Notes under the pieces: generated by a model
Told to the model about the DNA's origin: nothing
The model's database searches: none
The model's input: the letters and a program-made list of their open reading frames with translations, nothing else
In this document: positions 1 to 5,186 of the stretch, one piece after another
How positions within the stretch are numbered: the stretch's first letter is position 1
Layout of the letters: every line of letters begins with the position of its first letter
Origin: DATDMG01 sp036518955
Lineage (GTDB): Bacteria; Actinomycetota; Actinomycetes; Actinomycetales; Kineosporiaceae
Assembly: GCA_036518955.1 (NCBI GenBank)
Contig: DATDMG010000207.1
Span: 1 to 5,849, forward strand
Direction of reading: 5' to 3'
Length of the DNA stretch: 5,849 nucleotides
Position numbers and translations under genes: made by a program

Positions 1-329
1 ACGACGCGCCACCGTCCGCCGTCCGCCGTCATCGACCGGGCGAACCCGGTGAACCCGTCCCGGGGCGGGACGACGCCGCGCGGGTCGTCGGGGTGGTGGA
101 AGCGGCCGTCGGCGTCGGCCTGCCAGCTCTCGACCAGGCCGTCCGGGATCGGTGCGCCCGCGCCGTCGTAGAGCATGCCACCGACCGTGATCGCGCCCGG
201 AGCGTCGGCGGGCACGGCGCACTCGCCGCCGTCCCAGGTGAGGCCGATGCGCAGGTACGGGCCGGCGGTCTGGGCCGGGGTCAGGCCCAGGCGGTCGCCC
301 TGCGGGCGGGTCCTACCGATCGTCAGCAT
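1..329 (-). CDS. pcaG: Protocatechuate 3,4-dioxygenase alpha subunit, 5' part only
   Basis: This is the alpha subunit of the intradiol ring-cleaving dioxygenase (EC 1.13.11.3), which with PcaH oxidises protocatechuate to beta-carboxy-cis,cis-muconate in the cytoplasm. The gene runs off the left edge, so only about 109 N-terminal codons are visible. The translation starts MLTIGRTRPQGDRLGLTPAQ and continues with TAGPYLRIGL, the family's TPSQTxGPxxxIGL signature, around residues 17-30. A YDGAGAPIPDGLVESWQADA segment at residues 54-73 is the conserved beta-sandwich strand of intradiol dioxygenases, and an FTGFARS segment follows near residue 93. The ATG at 329-327 lies inside the last codons of pcaH, a 17-nt overlap in another frame. 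A GAGGA stretch lies just upstream of it within pcaH, which suggests translational coupling and one transcript. Alpha subunits keep the fold but do not supply the iron ligands. The C-terminal half cannot be judged. Confidence 0.93.
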   Translation of the reverse strand, partial: MLTIGRTRPQGDRLGLTPAQTAGPYLRIGLTWDGGECAVPADAPGAITVGGMLYDGAGAPIPDGLVESWQADADGRFHHPDDPRGVVPPRDGFTGFARSMTADGGRWRV

Positions 330-1140
330 CCGGGTCCTCGCTCTCGAAGTAGGTCGCGTCACTGCCGCGCAGCACGATGTCCCAGCGGAAGGCGATCGCC
401 CAGTCCGGGATGGTCGCCTCGTGGTCGAAGCTGGAGATCAGCCGTTGCCGGGCCCGCTCGTCCGGGATCGAGTTGAAGATCGGGTCCTGGAAGAACAGTG
501 GATCGCCGGGGAAGTACATCTGGGTGATGAGCCGCTGGGCGAACGCTCGACCGAACACCGAGAAGTGGATGTGCGCCGGCCGCCAGGCGTTGAAGTGGTT
601 GATCCACGGGTAGGCGCCCGGCTTGATCGTCGTGAACGCGTACCGGCCCAGTGAGTCGGTGACGACCCGACCGACGCCGTTGAAGTGCGGGTCGAGCGGC
701 GCCGGGAACTTGTCCACCTCGTGCCGGTACTTGCCGCCGGCGTTGGCCTGCCAGACCTCGATCAGCGCATCCGGGACCGGGCGGCCGTCGCTGTCGATCA
801 GCCGGCCGTGGACGACGATCCGCTGTCCCTGGGCCAACCCGCCGCGGTAATGGGTGAGATCTGCGTCGGCCGCCGTCACCCGGCCGTCGCCGAGCAGGGG
901 ACCGGTGACCTCGGTGAGGGTTGGGGGGAGCAGCACGAGCTCCTGCTGGGGGTGGCGCAGCCTGGTGCTGAAGTACTCGGGGTGGTCCATCGCCGGGTGC
1001 AGGTTCTCCGGACGCTCGTACCGGGGCAGGTGGAGCCCGCCCCGGCCGGGCGCTGCGGCCGCTGCGGGCCGGGGCGCGGCAGGGGCCGGAGTGGCCGGGC
1101 CGGCCGTCCCGGCGGCCGATCGAGGCGTGGACAGTGTCAT
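313..1140 (-). CDS. pcaH: Protocatechuate 3,4-dioxygenase beta subunit
   Basis: This is the iron-carrying catalytic subunit (275 aa) of protocatechuate 3,4-dioxygenase (EC 1.13.11.3) in the beta-ketoadipate pathway. All four Fe(III) ligands of the family can be read by motif: Tyr138 in GGKYRH, Tyr177 in KPGAYPW, and His190 and His192 in WRPAHIHFSVFG. The conserved Arg187 and Trp179 near the active site are also present. The N-terminal intradiol domain (YERPENLHPAMDHPEYFSTR, about residues 41-60) is typical. Residues 1-35 are an Ala/Pro-rich extension that makes it slightly longer than the roughly 240-aa proteobacterial protein. The ATG at 1140 was chosen because an AGGG ribosome-binding site lies 10 nt upstream and homology begins soon after. 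The open frame continues to 1308, but that would overlap the divergent regulator. The gene is transcribed away from the IclR gene and overlaps pcaG by 17 nt. Identification is very secure. Confidence 0.97.
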   Translation of the reverse strand: MTLSTPRSAAGTAGPATPAPAAPRPAAAAAPGRGGLHLPRYERPENLHPAMDHPEYFSTRLRHPQQELVLLPPTLTEVTGPLLGDGRVTAADADLTHYRGGLAQGQRIVVHGRLIDSDGRPVPDALIEVWQANAGGKYRHEVDKFPAPLDPHFNGVGRVVTDSLGRYAFTTIKPGAYPWINHFNAWRPAHIHFSVFGRAFAQRLITQMYFPGDPLFFQDPIFNSIPDERARQRLISSFDHEATIPDWAIAFRWDIVLRGSDATYFESEDPDADDR

Positions 1141-1176
1141 GGTGTCAGGACCCTTCGTCGGCACCGTTCCCGAGCT

Positions 1177-1188
1177 CCGGCGCGCCGG
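1177..1188. repeat. 12-bp perfect palindrome in the pcaH leader
   Basis: CCGGCGCGCCGG is a perfect palindrome inside the predicted pcaH leader. It is embedded in a wider inverted repeat, GCACCG (1161-1166) with CGGTGC (1186-1191). The 10-mer GGCGCGCCGG recurs at 2069-2078 upstream of pobA. In such GC-rich DNA, chance is a realistic explanation, so a role as operator or leader hairpin is only a possibility. Confidence 0.4.
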
Positions 1189-1204
1189 TGCGCTGCTGGG
1201 TCCC

Positions 1205-1233
1205 ACGCTAGGTTCCCCGCCGGTACGCTCCAA
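1205..1233 (-). promoter_or_regulatory. Putative sigma-70-type promoter of pcaHG
   Basis: Read on the minus strand, TTGGAG (1233-1228) is followed after exactly 17 nt by TAGCGT (1210-1205). These are a reasonable -35 and a TANNNT-type -10. Transcription would begin near 1198, leaving a leader of about 58 nt before the pcaH ATG. The proposed IclR operator at 1242-1256 would be centred near -51, just upstream of the -35, a position compatible with activation. This rests on hexamer matching only. Confidence 0.45.
1224..1229 (+). promoter_or_regulatory. Possible -10 hexamer for the IclR gene
   Basis: TACGCT fits TANNNT and lies 37 nt upstream of the regulator's ATG. It overlaps, on the opposite strand, the proposed pcaH -35 (1228-1233). 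No convincing -35 is visible 16-19 nt upstream of it. If real, the two divergent promoters face each other and would compete, and the operator at 1242-1256 would lie just downstream of this promoter's start site, suiting autorepression. Confidence 0.25.
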
Positions 1234-1241
1234 GAGGTCCC

Positions 1242-1256
1242 TTCCGCTGGACGAAA
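1242..1256. promoter_or_regulatory. Putative IclR-type operator, copy 1 (pcaH/iclR)
   Basis: TTCCGCTGGACGAAA is an imperfect palindrome (half-sites TTCCGC and, on the other strand, TTTCGT). It matches a second element upstream of pobA at 11 of 15 positions, namely all of TTCCGCT and GAAA with only the four central bases differing. It ends 9 nt before the iclR ATG and overlaps its ribosome-binding region (GAAAGG, 1253-1258). Its other edge is 8 bp from the proposed pcaH -35. That placement fits activation of pcaH and repression of the regulator's own gene, as is known for related PobR/PcaU/PcaR proteins. The assignment to this regulator is inference. Confidence 0.5.
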
Positions 1257-1265
1257 GGTGATCGG

Positions 1266-2033
1266 ATGGCCGGGAACGCACGTCGACCGGGCGTGTCGGT
1301 GGCGTCACGCGTGCTCGACGTGCTGTCCGCGTTCGACGCCGACAACCAGCGGTTGACGCTTACCCAGATCGCCCGCCGGGCCGACCTTCCGCTGGCCACG
1401 GCCCACCGGCTGGTGGCCGAGTTGGAGGGGTGGCAGGGGCTGCGCCGCCGGGAGGACGGCCGTTACGTCGTCGGTCGGCGGCTGTGGGACATCGGCATGC
1501 TGTCCGCCGTCCAGGCCGACCTGCGGGAGGTCGCCGTCCCCTACTTGCAGGACGTGCACGCCACCACCGGCGAGACCGTCCACCTCGCGATCCGCGACGA
1601 CCTGTTCGCCCTCTACGTCGAGCGGATCGTCGGCCGGAACTCGGTCCAGGTGCTGAGCAGAGCCGGATCCCGGCTACCGCTGCACGCCACGGCCGTCGGG
1701 AAGGTGCTGCTGGCCTACGCCGGTCCCCAGGTGGTCCAGGCCGCTCTGGTCTCGCCCGCACGGGTGACTGCGTACACCGTCACCGAGCCCGGGCGGCTGC
1801 ACCGTGAGCTCACCGAGGTCGGCCGGCGCGGGTTCGCCCGGACGGCGCAGGAGATGACGCCGGGGGCGTGGTCGGTGGCGGTCCCGGTCGGGACGGCGTC
1901 CGGGGAGGTGGTGGCCGCCCTCGGCATCGTGGTCGCGAGCCCGAGCCGGGACCTGGCGCGGCTCGTCCCGGTGCTCAAGGTCGCCGCGCACGGCATCTCC
2001 CGGTCGCTGCCGCCGGGATGGCATCCAGGGTGA
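1266..2033 (+). CDS. IclR-family transcriptional regulator (PobR/PcaR-like)
   Basis: This is a 255-aa DNA-binding regulator of the IclR family, of usual length. The N-terminal winged helix-turn-helix covers about residues 12-75; the recognition region LTQIARRADLPLATAHRLVA is at 32-51 and the wing, RREDGRYVVGRRLWDIG, follows at 61-77. The C-terminal effector-binding domain (about 80-246) carries the family hallmark LPLHATAVGKVLLA at 137-150 and SVAVPV at 203-208. The ATG at 1266 has GAAAGG 7 nt upstream. It is divergent from pcaHG and lies 108 nt before pobA on the same strand. IclR relatives PobR, PcaU and PcaR control exactly these genes in other bacteria, binding 4-hydroxybenzoate, protocatechuate or beta-ketoadipate. 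Which ligand this one senses, and whether it activates or represses, cannot be read from sequence, so no gene symbol is given. Control of pcaHG, pobA and itself is inferred from position and the shared operator-like motif. Confidence 0.92.
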   Translation: MAGNARRPGVSVASRVLDVLSAFDADNQRLTLTQIARRADLPLATAHRLVAELEGWQGLRRREDGRYVVGRRLWDIGMLSAVQADLREVAVPYLQDVHATTGETVHLAIRDDLFALYVERIVGRNSVQVLSRAGSRLPLHATAVGKVLLAYAGPQVVQAALVSPARVTAYTVTEPGRLHRELTEVGRRGFARTAQEMTPGAWSVAVPVGTASGEVVAALGIVVASPSRDLARLVPVLKVAAHGISRSLPPGWHPG

Positions 2034-2091
2034 CCGGCGCCGGGCCGGGACGCCGGCAGGCCGGTCCGGGCGCGCCGGCATTCGGCTCGTT

Positions 2092-2106
2092 TTCCGCTCA
2101 GTGAAA
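2092..2106. promoter_or_regulatory. Putative IclR-type operator, copy 2 (pobA)
   Basis: TTCCGCTCAGTGAAA shares TTCCGCT-N4-GAAA with the copy between pcaH and the regulator. It sits inside a longer inverted repeat with perfect TTTTC (2090-2094) and GAAAA (2103-2107) arms, an AT-richer island in otherwise GC-rich DNA, 36 nt before the pobA ATG. No clear promoter hexamers could be fixed here. GAAAAT at 2103-2108 is a weak -10 candidate, in which case the operator would overlap the promoter. Confidence 0.5.
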
Positions 2107-2137
2107 ATCAGCTCTGGCGCCCGAGCGGACGGTCGGC

Positions 2138-2156
2138 TGTCATGTCGGCCATGACA
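2138..2156 (+). repeat. Inverted repeat spanning the pobA start codon
   Basis: TGTCATG (2138-2144) and CATGACA (2150-2156) are perfect 7-bp arms around a 5-nt loop, TCGGC. Each arm contains one of the two possible pobA ATG codons (2142 and 2151). In mRNA this would place the initiation codons in a short hairpin. In DNA it could be a protein-binding palindrome. The function is not known. Confidence 0.5.
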
Positions 2157-3350
2157 CGGACCTCGACCCGCACCCAGGTAGGAATCATCGGAGCCGGTCC
2201 GGCCGGCCTGCTGCTGGCCCAGCTGCTGGCGCGGCACGGGGTGGACTCGGTGATCGTGGAGAACCGGAGCCGGGACTACGTCGAGGCCAGGATCCGCGCC
2301 GGAGTCCTGGAGCAGCAGACCGTGGACCTGCTCACCGAAGCCGGAGTCGGCGAGCGCCTGCACCGGGAGGGGCTGCGGCACGACGGCATCCACCTGCAGT
2401 GGCCGGGAGAGCGCTACCACCTGAACTTCCCGGACCTGTGCGGGCGCTCGGTGTGGGTCTACGGCCAGACCGAGGTGGTCAAGGACCTGATCGAGGCTCG
2501 CGTGGCCGCCGGTCAGCCGCTGTTCTTCGACGTCCGCGACACCGCGGTGCACGACGTGGAGAGCGAGCGGCCGCGGATCACGTTCACCGACGCGGCCGGT
2601 GCGGCCCGTGAGCTCGTCTGCGACGTCGTCGCCGGCTGCGACGGCTTCCACGGCGTGAGCCGGGCCGCGATCCCCGAGCACCTGCGGGTGACCTGGGAGC
2701 GCGCCTATCCCTTCGCCTGGCTGGGCATCCTCGCCGACGCCCGGCCGTCCACCGACGAGCTGATCTACTCCTGGCATCCCGAGGGTTTCGCGCTCTACAG
2801 CATGCGGTCACCCTCGGTGAGCCGCCTCTACCTGCAGGTCGATCCGTCGGAGCGGATCGAGGACTGGTCGGACGACCGGATCTGGGCGGCCCTGCAGGAG
2901 CGGTTGGGCCTGCCCGGTTGGTCGGTGTCCGTCGGGCCGGTGCGGGAGAAGAGCATCACGCCGATGCGCAGTTTCGTCAGCGCGCCGATGCGGCACGGCC
3001 GGCTCTTCCTCGCCGGCGATGCGGCGCACATCGTGCCGCCGACCGGCGCCAAGGGCCTGAACCTGGCGGTCGCCGACGTCCGGATGCTGGCCGAGGCGAT
3101 CGTGGCCCATGCCGACCAGGCCCGCAGCGACCTGCTGGACGCCTACAGCGACCGGGCCCTGGCGCGGGTCTGGCGGGCGACCCACTTCTCCTGGTGGATG
3201 ACCTCGATGCTGCACCCCGTCACCGGGCCGGGCGCGGACCCCTTCGAGCACCAGTTGCAGCTCTCCCAGCTGCGGTACGTGACGTCGTCCCGGGCGGCGG
3301 CGGCCGGCCTGGCGGAGAACTACACGGGCATGCCGTTCGACCAGGTCTGA
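2142..3350 (+). CDS. pobA: 4-hydroxybenzoate 3-monooxygenase (p-hydroxybenzoate hydroxylase)
   Basis: This is a group A flavoprotein monooxygenase (EC 1.14.13.2 / 1.14.13.33) of 402 aa. It uses FAD, NAD(P)H and O2 to turn 4-hydroxybenzoate into protocatechuate, the substrate of the adjacent pcaGH product. The FAD-binding GIIGAGPAGLLLAQLL begins at residue 14, the DG motif AGCDGFHGVSR is at 164-174, and the GD motif AGDAAHIVPPTGAKGLNLA is at 291-309. Residues equivalent to the substrate-binding and catalytic Tyr201, Ser212, Arg214, Arg220, Tyr222, Pro293 and Tyr385 of the Pseudomonas enzyme are all present, here Tyr209, Ser220, Arg222, Arg228, Tyr230, Pro300 and Tyr394, so it should be active. 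The ATG at 2142 has a weak GGACGG 9 nt upstream. The ATG at 2151 (399 aa) is an alternative that cannot be excluded. It follows the IclR gene and is probably under its control, with possible read-through from it. Confidence 0.97.
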   Translation: MSAMTRTSTRTQVGIIGAGPAGLLLAQLLARHGVDSVIVENRSRDYVEARIRAGVLEQQTVDLLTEAGVGERLHREGLRHDGIHLQWPGERYHLNFPDLCGRSVWVYGQTEVVKDLIEARVAAGQPLFFDVRDTAVHDVESERPRITFTDAAGAARELVCDVVAGCDGFHGVSRAAIPEHLRVTWERAYPFAWLGILADARPSTDELIYSWHPEGFALYSMRSPSVSRLYLQVDPSERIEDWSDDRIWAALQERLGLPGWSVSVGPVREKSITPMRSFVSAPMRHGRLFLAGDAAHIVPPTGAKGLNLAVADVRMLAEAIVAHADQARSDLLDAYSDRALARVWRATHFSWWMTSMLHPVTGPGADPFEHQLQLSQLRYVTSSRAAAAGLAENYTGMPFDQV

Positions 3351-3370
3351 CGTTGCGCAAGGTCTGATGT
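3343..3370 (+). repeat. Short direct repeat at the pobA 3' end
   Basis: AGGTCTGA occurs at 3343-3350 and again at 3360-3367, 17 bp apart. The match extends to AGGTCTGANGT in both. The first copy holds the pobA stop codon. Between them lies the 8-bp palindrome TTGCGCAA (3353-3360). It could be a small tandem duplication at the gene end. The 75-nt gap up to the next gene shows no terminator-like hairpin and no convincing promoter. Confidence 0.4.
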
Positions 3371-3425
3371 CACGTAACTGGTGGCCGAGGGATTCCGTAC
3401 TCCTGCGCATAGCGGAAGGGGTAGG

Positions 3426-5012
3426 ATGCTCCACTCATCGATGGACGGGGCGCTCTGGGAGCCCCTGGGGCCGGACGACCCGCAGCTCATCGGCCCCTAC
3501 CCGGTCGTCGGCCGGCTCGCCGCCGGGAGGCGGGGCCGCACGTACCTGGCCCGCGCGGACGACGGGCCGGTCGTGGTGACGCTCCTCGACCCGGGGTGGA
3601 TCGCGTCGGTCGGCGGGACCGCGGGGCTCATCCTGGCGGTCACCACGGCGCGGCGCCTGCCTGCCGGCAGCGGGGTCGCCCCCGTGCTGGACGCCCTCCT
3701 CAGCGGCGAGGAGTGCTACGTCGTGTCGGCGTTCGTGCCCGGGCCGTCCGTGCAGGCGCTGGTCGAGCGGGACGGCGCGCTGTCGTCCGAGGCCGTGGCG
3801 GGTCTGGCGGTCGCGACCGCCGCGGCGCTGGCAGCCGTGCACGAGGCGGGCCTGGCGCACCAGGACGTTCACCCGCGATCGGTCGTGGTCGGGCCGGACG
3901 GGCCGCAGCTGGTCGGGATCGGGCTCGTCCCGGCCGGCCCGCAGCGGCTCGCCGTCCGGCGTCCGGGCGGCGCGGACCTGCCGGTGCGCGTCTCGTCCAC
4001 CCTGACGGCCCAGCGGCACGACGTGCGCGCCTGGGCGGCGATGGTGGCGTACGCCGCCACCGCGGATCCGGCCTTCCTCGACCGCGCCGCGGCAGCCGGC
4101 GGGGCAGCCACCCCGGCCGCAGGATTGCCGCCCGCCGACGTCCTGGCGGCCCTGCCGGCGCCGTTCGGCCCGGCGGTCCGGGCCTGTCTGGTCGCCGACC
4201 CGGCGACCCGGCCCACCGCGAGGCAGGTGCTGGACCAGCTGCGTGCCGCCGCCGGGCAGCCGGCGGCCGACGCACCGGCGACCGCGGGAATCCCGGTGGG
4301 CGAGGCACCTACCATCGAGTTGCCGGTCGTGGACCCGGTGAGGACCCAGCCGGACGACCTCCCCCCGGGGGGCGGCCCTCCACCGGACGGCCCCGGGAAC
4401 GACCCGACCGGGTGCGGATCGGGACCGGAGGATCCGGCCGGGCCGACGACGGGGAGTTCGCGCCGGTGGCGGGAAGGCATCGTGACGGGGGCGGTGGTCG
4501 GGGCGATCGCTGGGGGCGCGCTGAGCGCGGGCGTGTTGTTCGTGACCACGTGGGCCACAGGGGCCTGGTCGGCGCCCAGGGTCGCGGACAGTCTGGTCGC
4601 CCCGGTGGCGACGCGGACGCCGGTCACGCCCCGGCCGTCGTCCGCGGCATCCGCCGCGATCGGGGAGCCGGCAGCCACCAAGGACCAGCTCGGCACCACC
4701 ACCACCGGCCCAGCGCGCTGTACCGCGGTGTACGACGTGGTGCAGGAGTGGCCCGGCGGGTTCAAGGCCGAGGTGAGGGTCGTCGCGGGTGACAGCCGGG
4801 TACAGGGCTGGCGGGTGACCTGGTCGCTCGCGCCCGGCCAGGCCCTCACCCAGTGGTGGAACGCTGCCGTCGGGACCGGGCAGCAGGGCATGGTGGCCCG
4901 CAACGCCTCCTACAACGGCCGGCTGGACGCCGGAGCCACCACGAGCTTCGGGTTCGTCGGAAGAGGGCCGGCTACGCCACCGGCCGGCGTCGTGACCTGC
5001 ACGGCGCAGTGA
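3426..5012 (+). CDS. Transmembrane Ser/Thr pseudokinase with extracytoplasmic CBM2 domain
   Basis: This 528-aa protein has four parts. Residues 22-275 follow the actinobacterial Ser/Thr kinase pattern (IGPYPVVGRLAAG at the P-loop, VSAFVPGPSVQALV, HQDVHPRSVVV as catalytic loop, CLVADPATRPTARQVLDQL as last helix). The P-loop is degenerate, Thr52 stands where the ATP-anchoring Lys belongs, Ser152 replaces the catalytic-loop Asn, and Gly164 replaces the DFG Asp; only Asp147 is kept. A Pro/Gly-rich linker (278-345) leads to an SRRWRE stop and a helix at about 351-376, placing the N-terminus inside. After a Ser/Thr/Pro linker, residues 432-525 are a CBM2: Cys432/Cys525 as likely disulfide, Trp442, Trp462, Trp466, Trp478, ASYNG and SFGF. 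CBM2 domains bind cellulose, chitin or xylan. The ATG at 3426 has GGAAGG 6 nt upstream; GTG 3381 and ATG 3441 are alternatives. It has no evident link to pobA. Inferred role: surface polysaccharide sensing or adhesion without phosphotransfer. Confidence 0.85.
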   Translation: MLHSSMDGALWEPLGPDDPQLIGPYPVVGRLAAGRRGRTYLARADDGPVVVTLLDPGWIASVGGTAGLILAVTTARRLPAGSGVAPVLDALLSGEECYVVSAFVPGPSVQALVERDGALSSEAVAGLAVATAAALAAVHEAGLAHQDVHPRSVVVGPDGPQLVGIGLVPAGPQRLAVRRPGGADLPVRVSSTLTAQRHDVRAWAAMVAYAATADPAFLDRAAAAGGAATPAAGLPPADVLAALPAPFGPAVRACLVADPATRPTARQVLDQLRAAAGQPAADAPATAGIPVGEAPTIELPVVDPVRTQPDDLPPGGGPPPDGPGNDPTGCGSGPEDPAGPTTGSSRRWREGIVTGAVVGAIAGGALSAGVLFVTTWATGAWSAPRVADSLVAPVATRTPVTPRPSSAASAAIGEPAATKDQLGTTTTGPARCTAVYDVVQEWPGGFKAEVRVVAGDSRVQGWRVTWSLAPGQALTQWWNAAVGTGQQGMVARNASYNGRLDAGATTSFGFVGRGPATPPAGVVTCTAQ

Positions 5013-5028
5013 CCCGAGGCACGGGTCA
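5010..5028 (+). terminator. Small hairpin starting at the pseudokinase stop codon
   Basis: TGACCCG (5010-5016, including the TGA stop) and CGGGTCA (5022-5028) form a perfect 7-bp stem with loop AGGCA. A second possible stem follows, CAGCGGG (5027-5033) with CCCGCTG (5058-5064), sharing two bases with the first. No U-tract follows either. They may add to termination with the larger stem at 5118-5160. Confidence 0.35.
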
Positions 5029-5082
5029 GCGGGGCCTGGCGGCTGAGCGCTGCGTGGCCCGCTGCGGGGGGTGGCGGAGCCC

Positions 5083-5110
5083 GGGGGGACTGGGCCCCGG
5101 GGGAGCTGGG
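5083..5110 (+). other. G-quadruplex motif in the convergent intergenic region
   Basis: Four G-runs of six, three, five and three G, separated by loops ACT, CCCC and AGCT, satisfy the canonical G3+N1-7 pattern on the plus strand. It lies after the pseudokinase gene and before the terminator stem. The C-rich loop could pair with a G-run instead, so folding as a quadruplex is uncertain. Confidence 0.45.
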
Positions 5111-5117
5111 ACAGTTC

Positions 5118-5160
5118 CGCGTGGCCGGCGGGTGGGGGCACGTCACCCGCCGGCCGCGCG
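5118..5160. terminator. Strong hairpin, likely bidirectional terminator
   Basis: Arms GGCCGGCGGGTG (5123-5134) and CACCCGCCGGCC (5144-5155) pair perfectly over 12 bp. One G-U pair (5122/5156) and four more Watson-Crick pairs (5118-5121 with 5157-5160) extend this to a 17-bp stem with a 9-nt loop. It lies between convergent genes, about 105 nt after the pseudokinase stop and 26 nt after the FMN-binding gene's stop on the other strand, so it can serve both. No U-tract is present, as is common in actinobacteria. Confidence 0.75.
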
Positions 5161-5186
5161 AACTCGGCTGCTGCCCGTGCGATCCG

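Noticed and set aside
1141..1308. An N-terminal extension of pcaH by 56 codons to an upstream ATG at 1308
   Set aside because: It would overlap the divergent IclR gene and its control region, and the extra residues have no similarity to PcaH. The ATG at 1140 has its own ribosome-binding site.
1674..2777. A 367-codon minus-strand open frame across the end of iclR and the first half of pobA
   Set aside because: It is antisense to two well-supported genes and crosses their intergenic region; its sequence resembles no family I know.
3381..3425. A GTG start 15 codons upstream of the chosen pseudokinase start
   Set aside because: There is no good ribosome-binding site in front of the GTG, whereas GGAAGG is well placed before the ATG at 3426, and kinase homology begins later anyway.
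3426..4250. Calling the kinase-like domain an active Ser/Thr protein kinase
   Set aside because: The VAxK lysine, the catalytic-loop asparagine and the DFG aspartate are all missing when aligned by eye to actinobacterial kinases; only the HxD aspartate remains.
3435..5141. A 568-codon open frame on the minus strand opposite the pseudokinase gene, and the shorter 3869-4903 frame
   Set aside because: Both are low-complexity Arg/Pro/Gly-rich translations with no recognisable domain, fully antisense to a gene with clear kinase-like and CBM2 homology. Long shadow frames are expected at this GC content.
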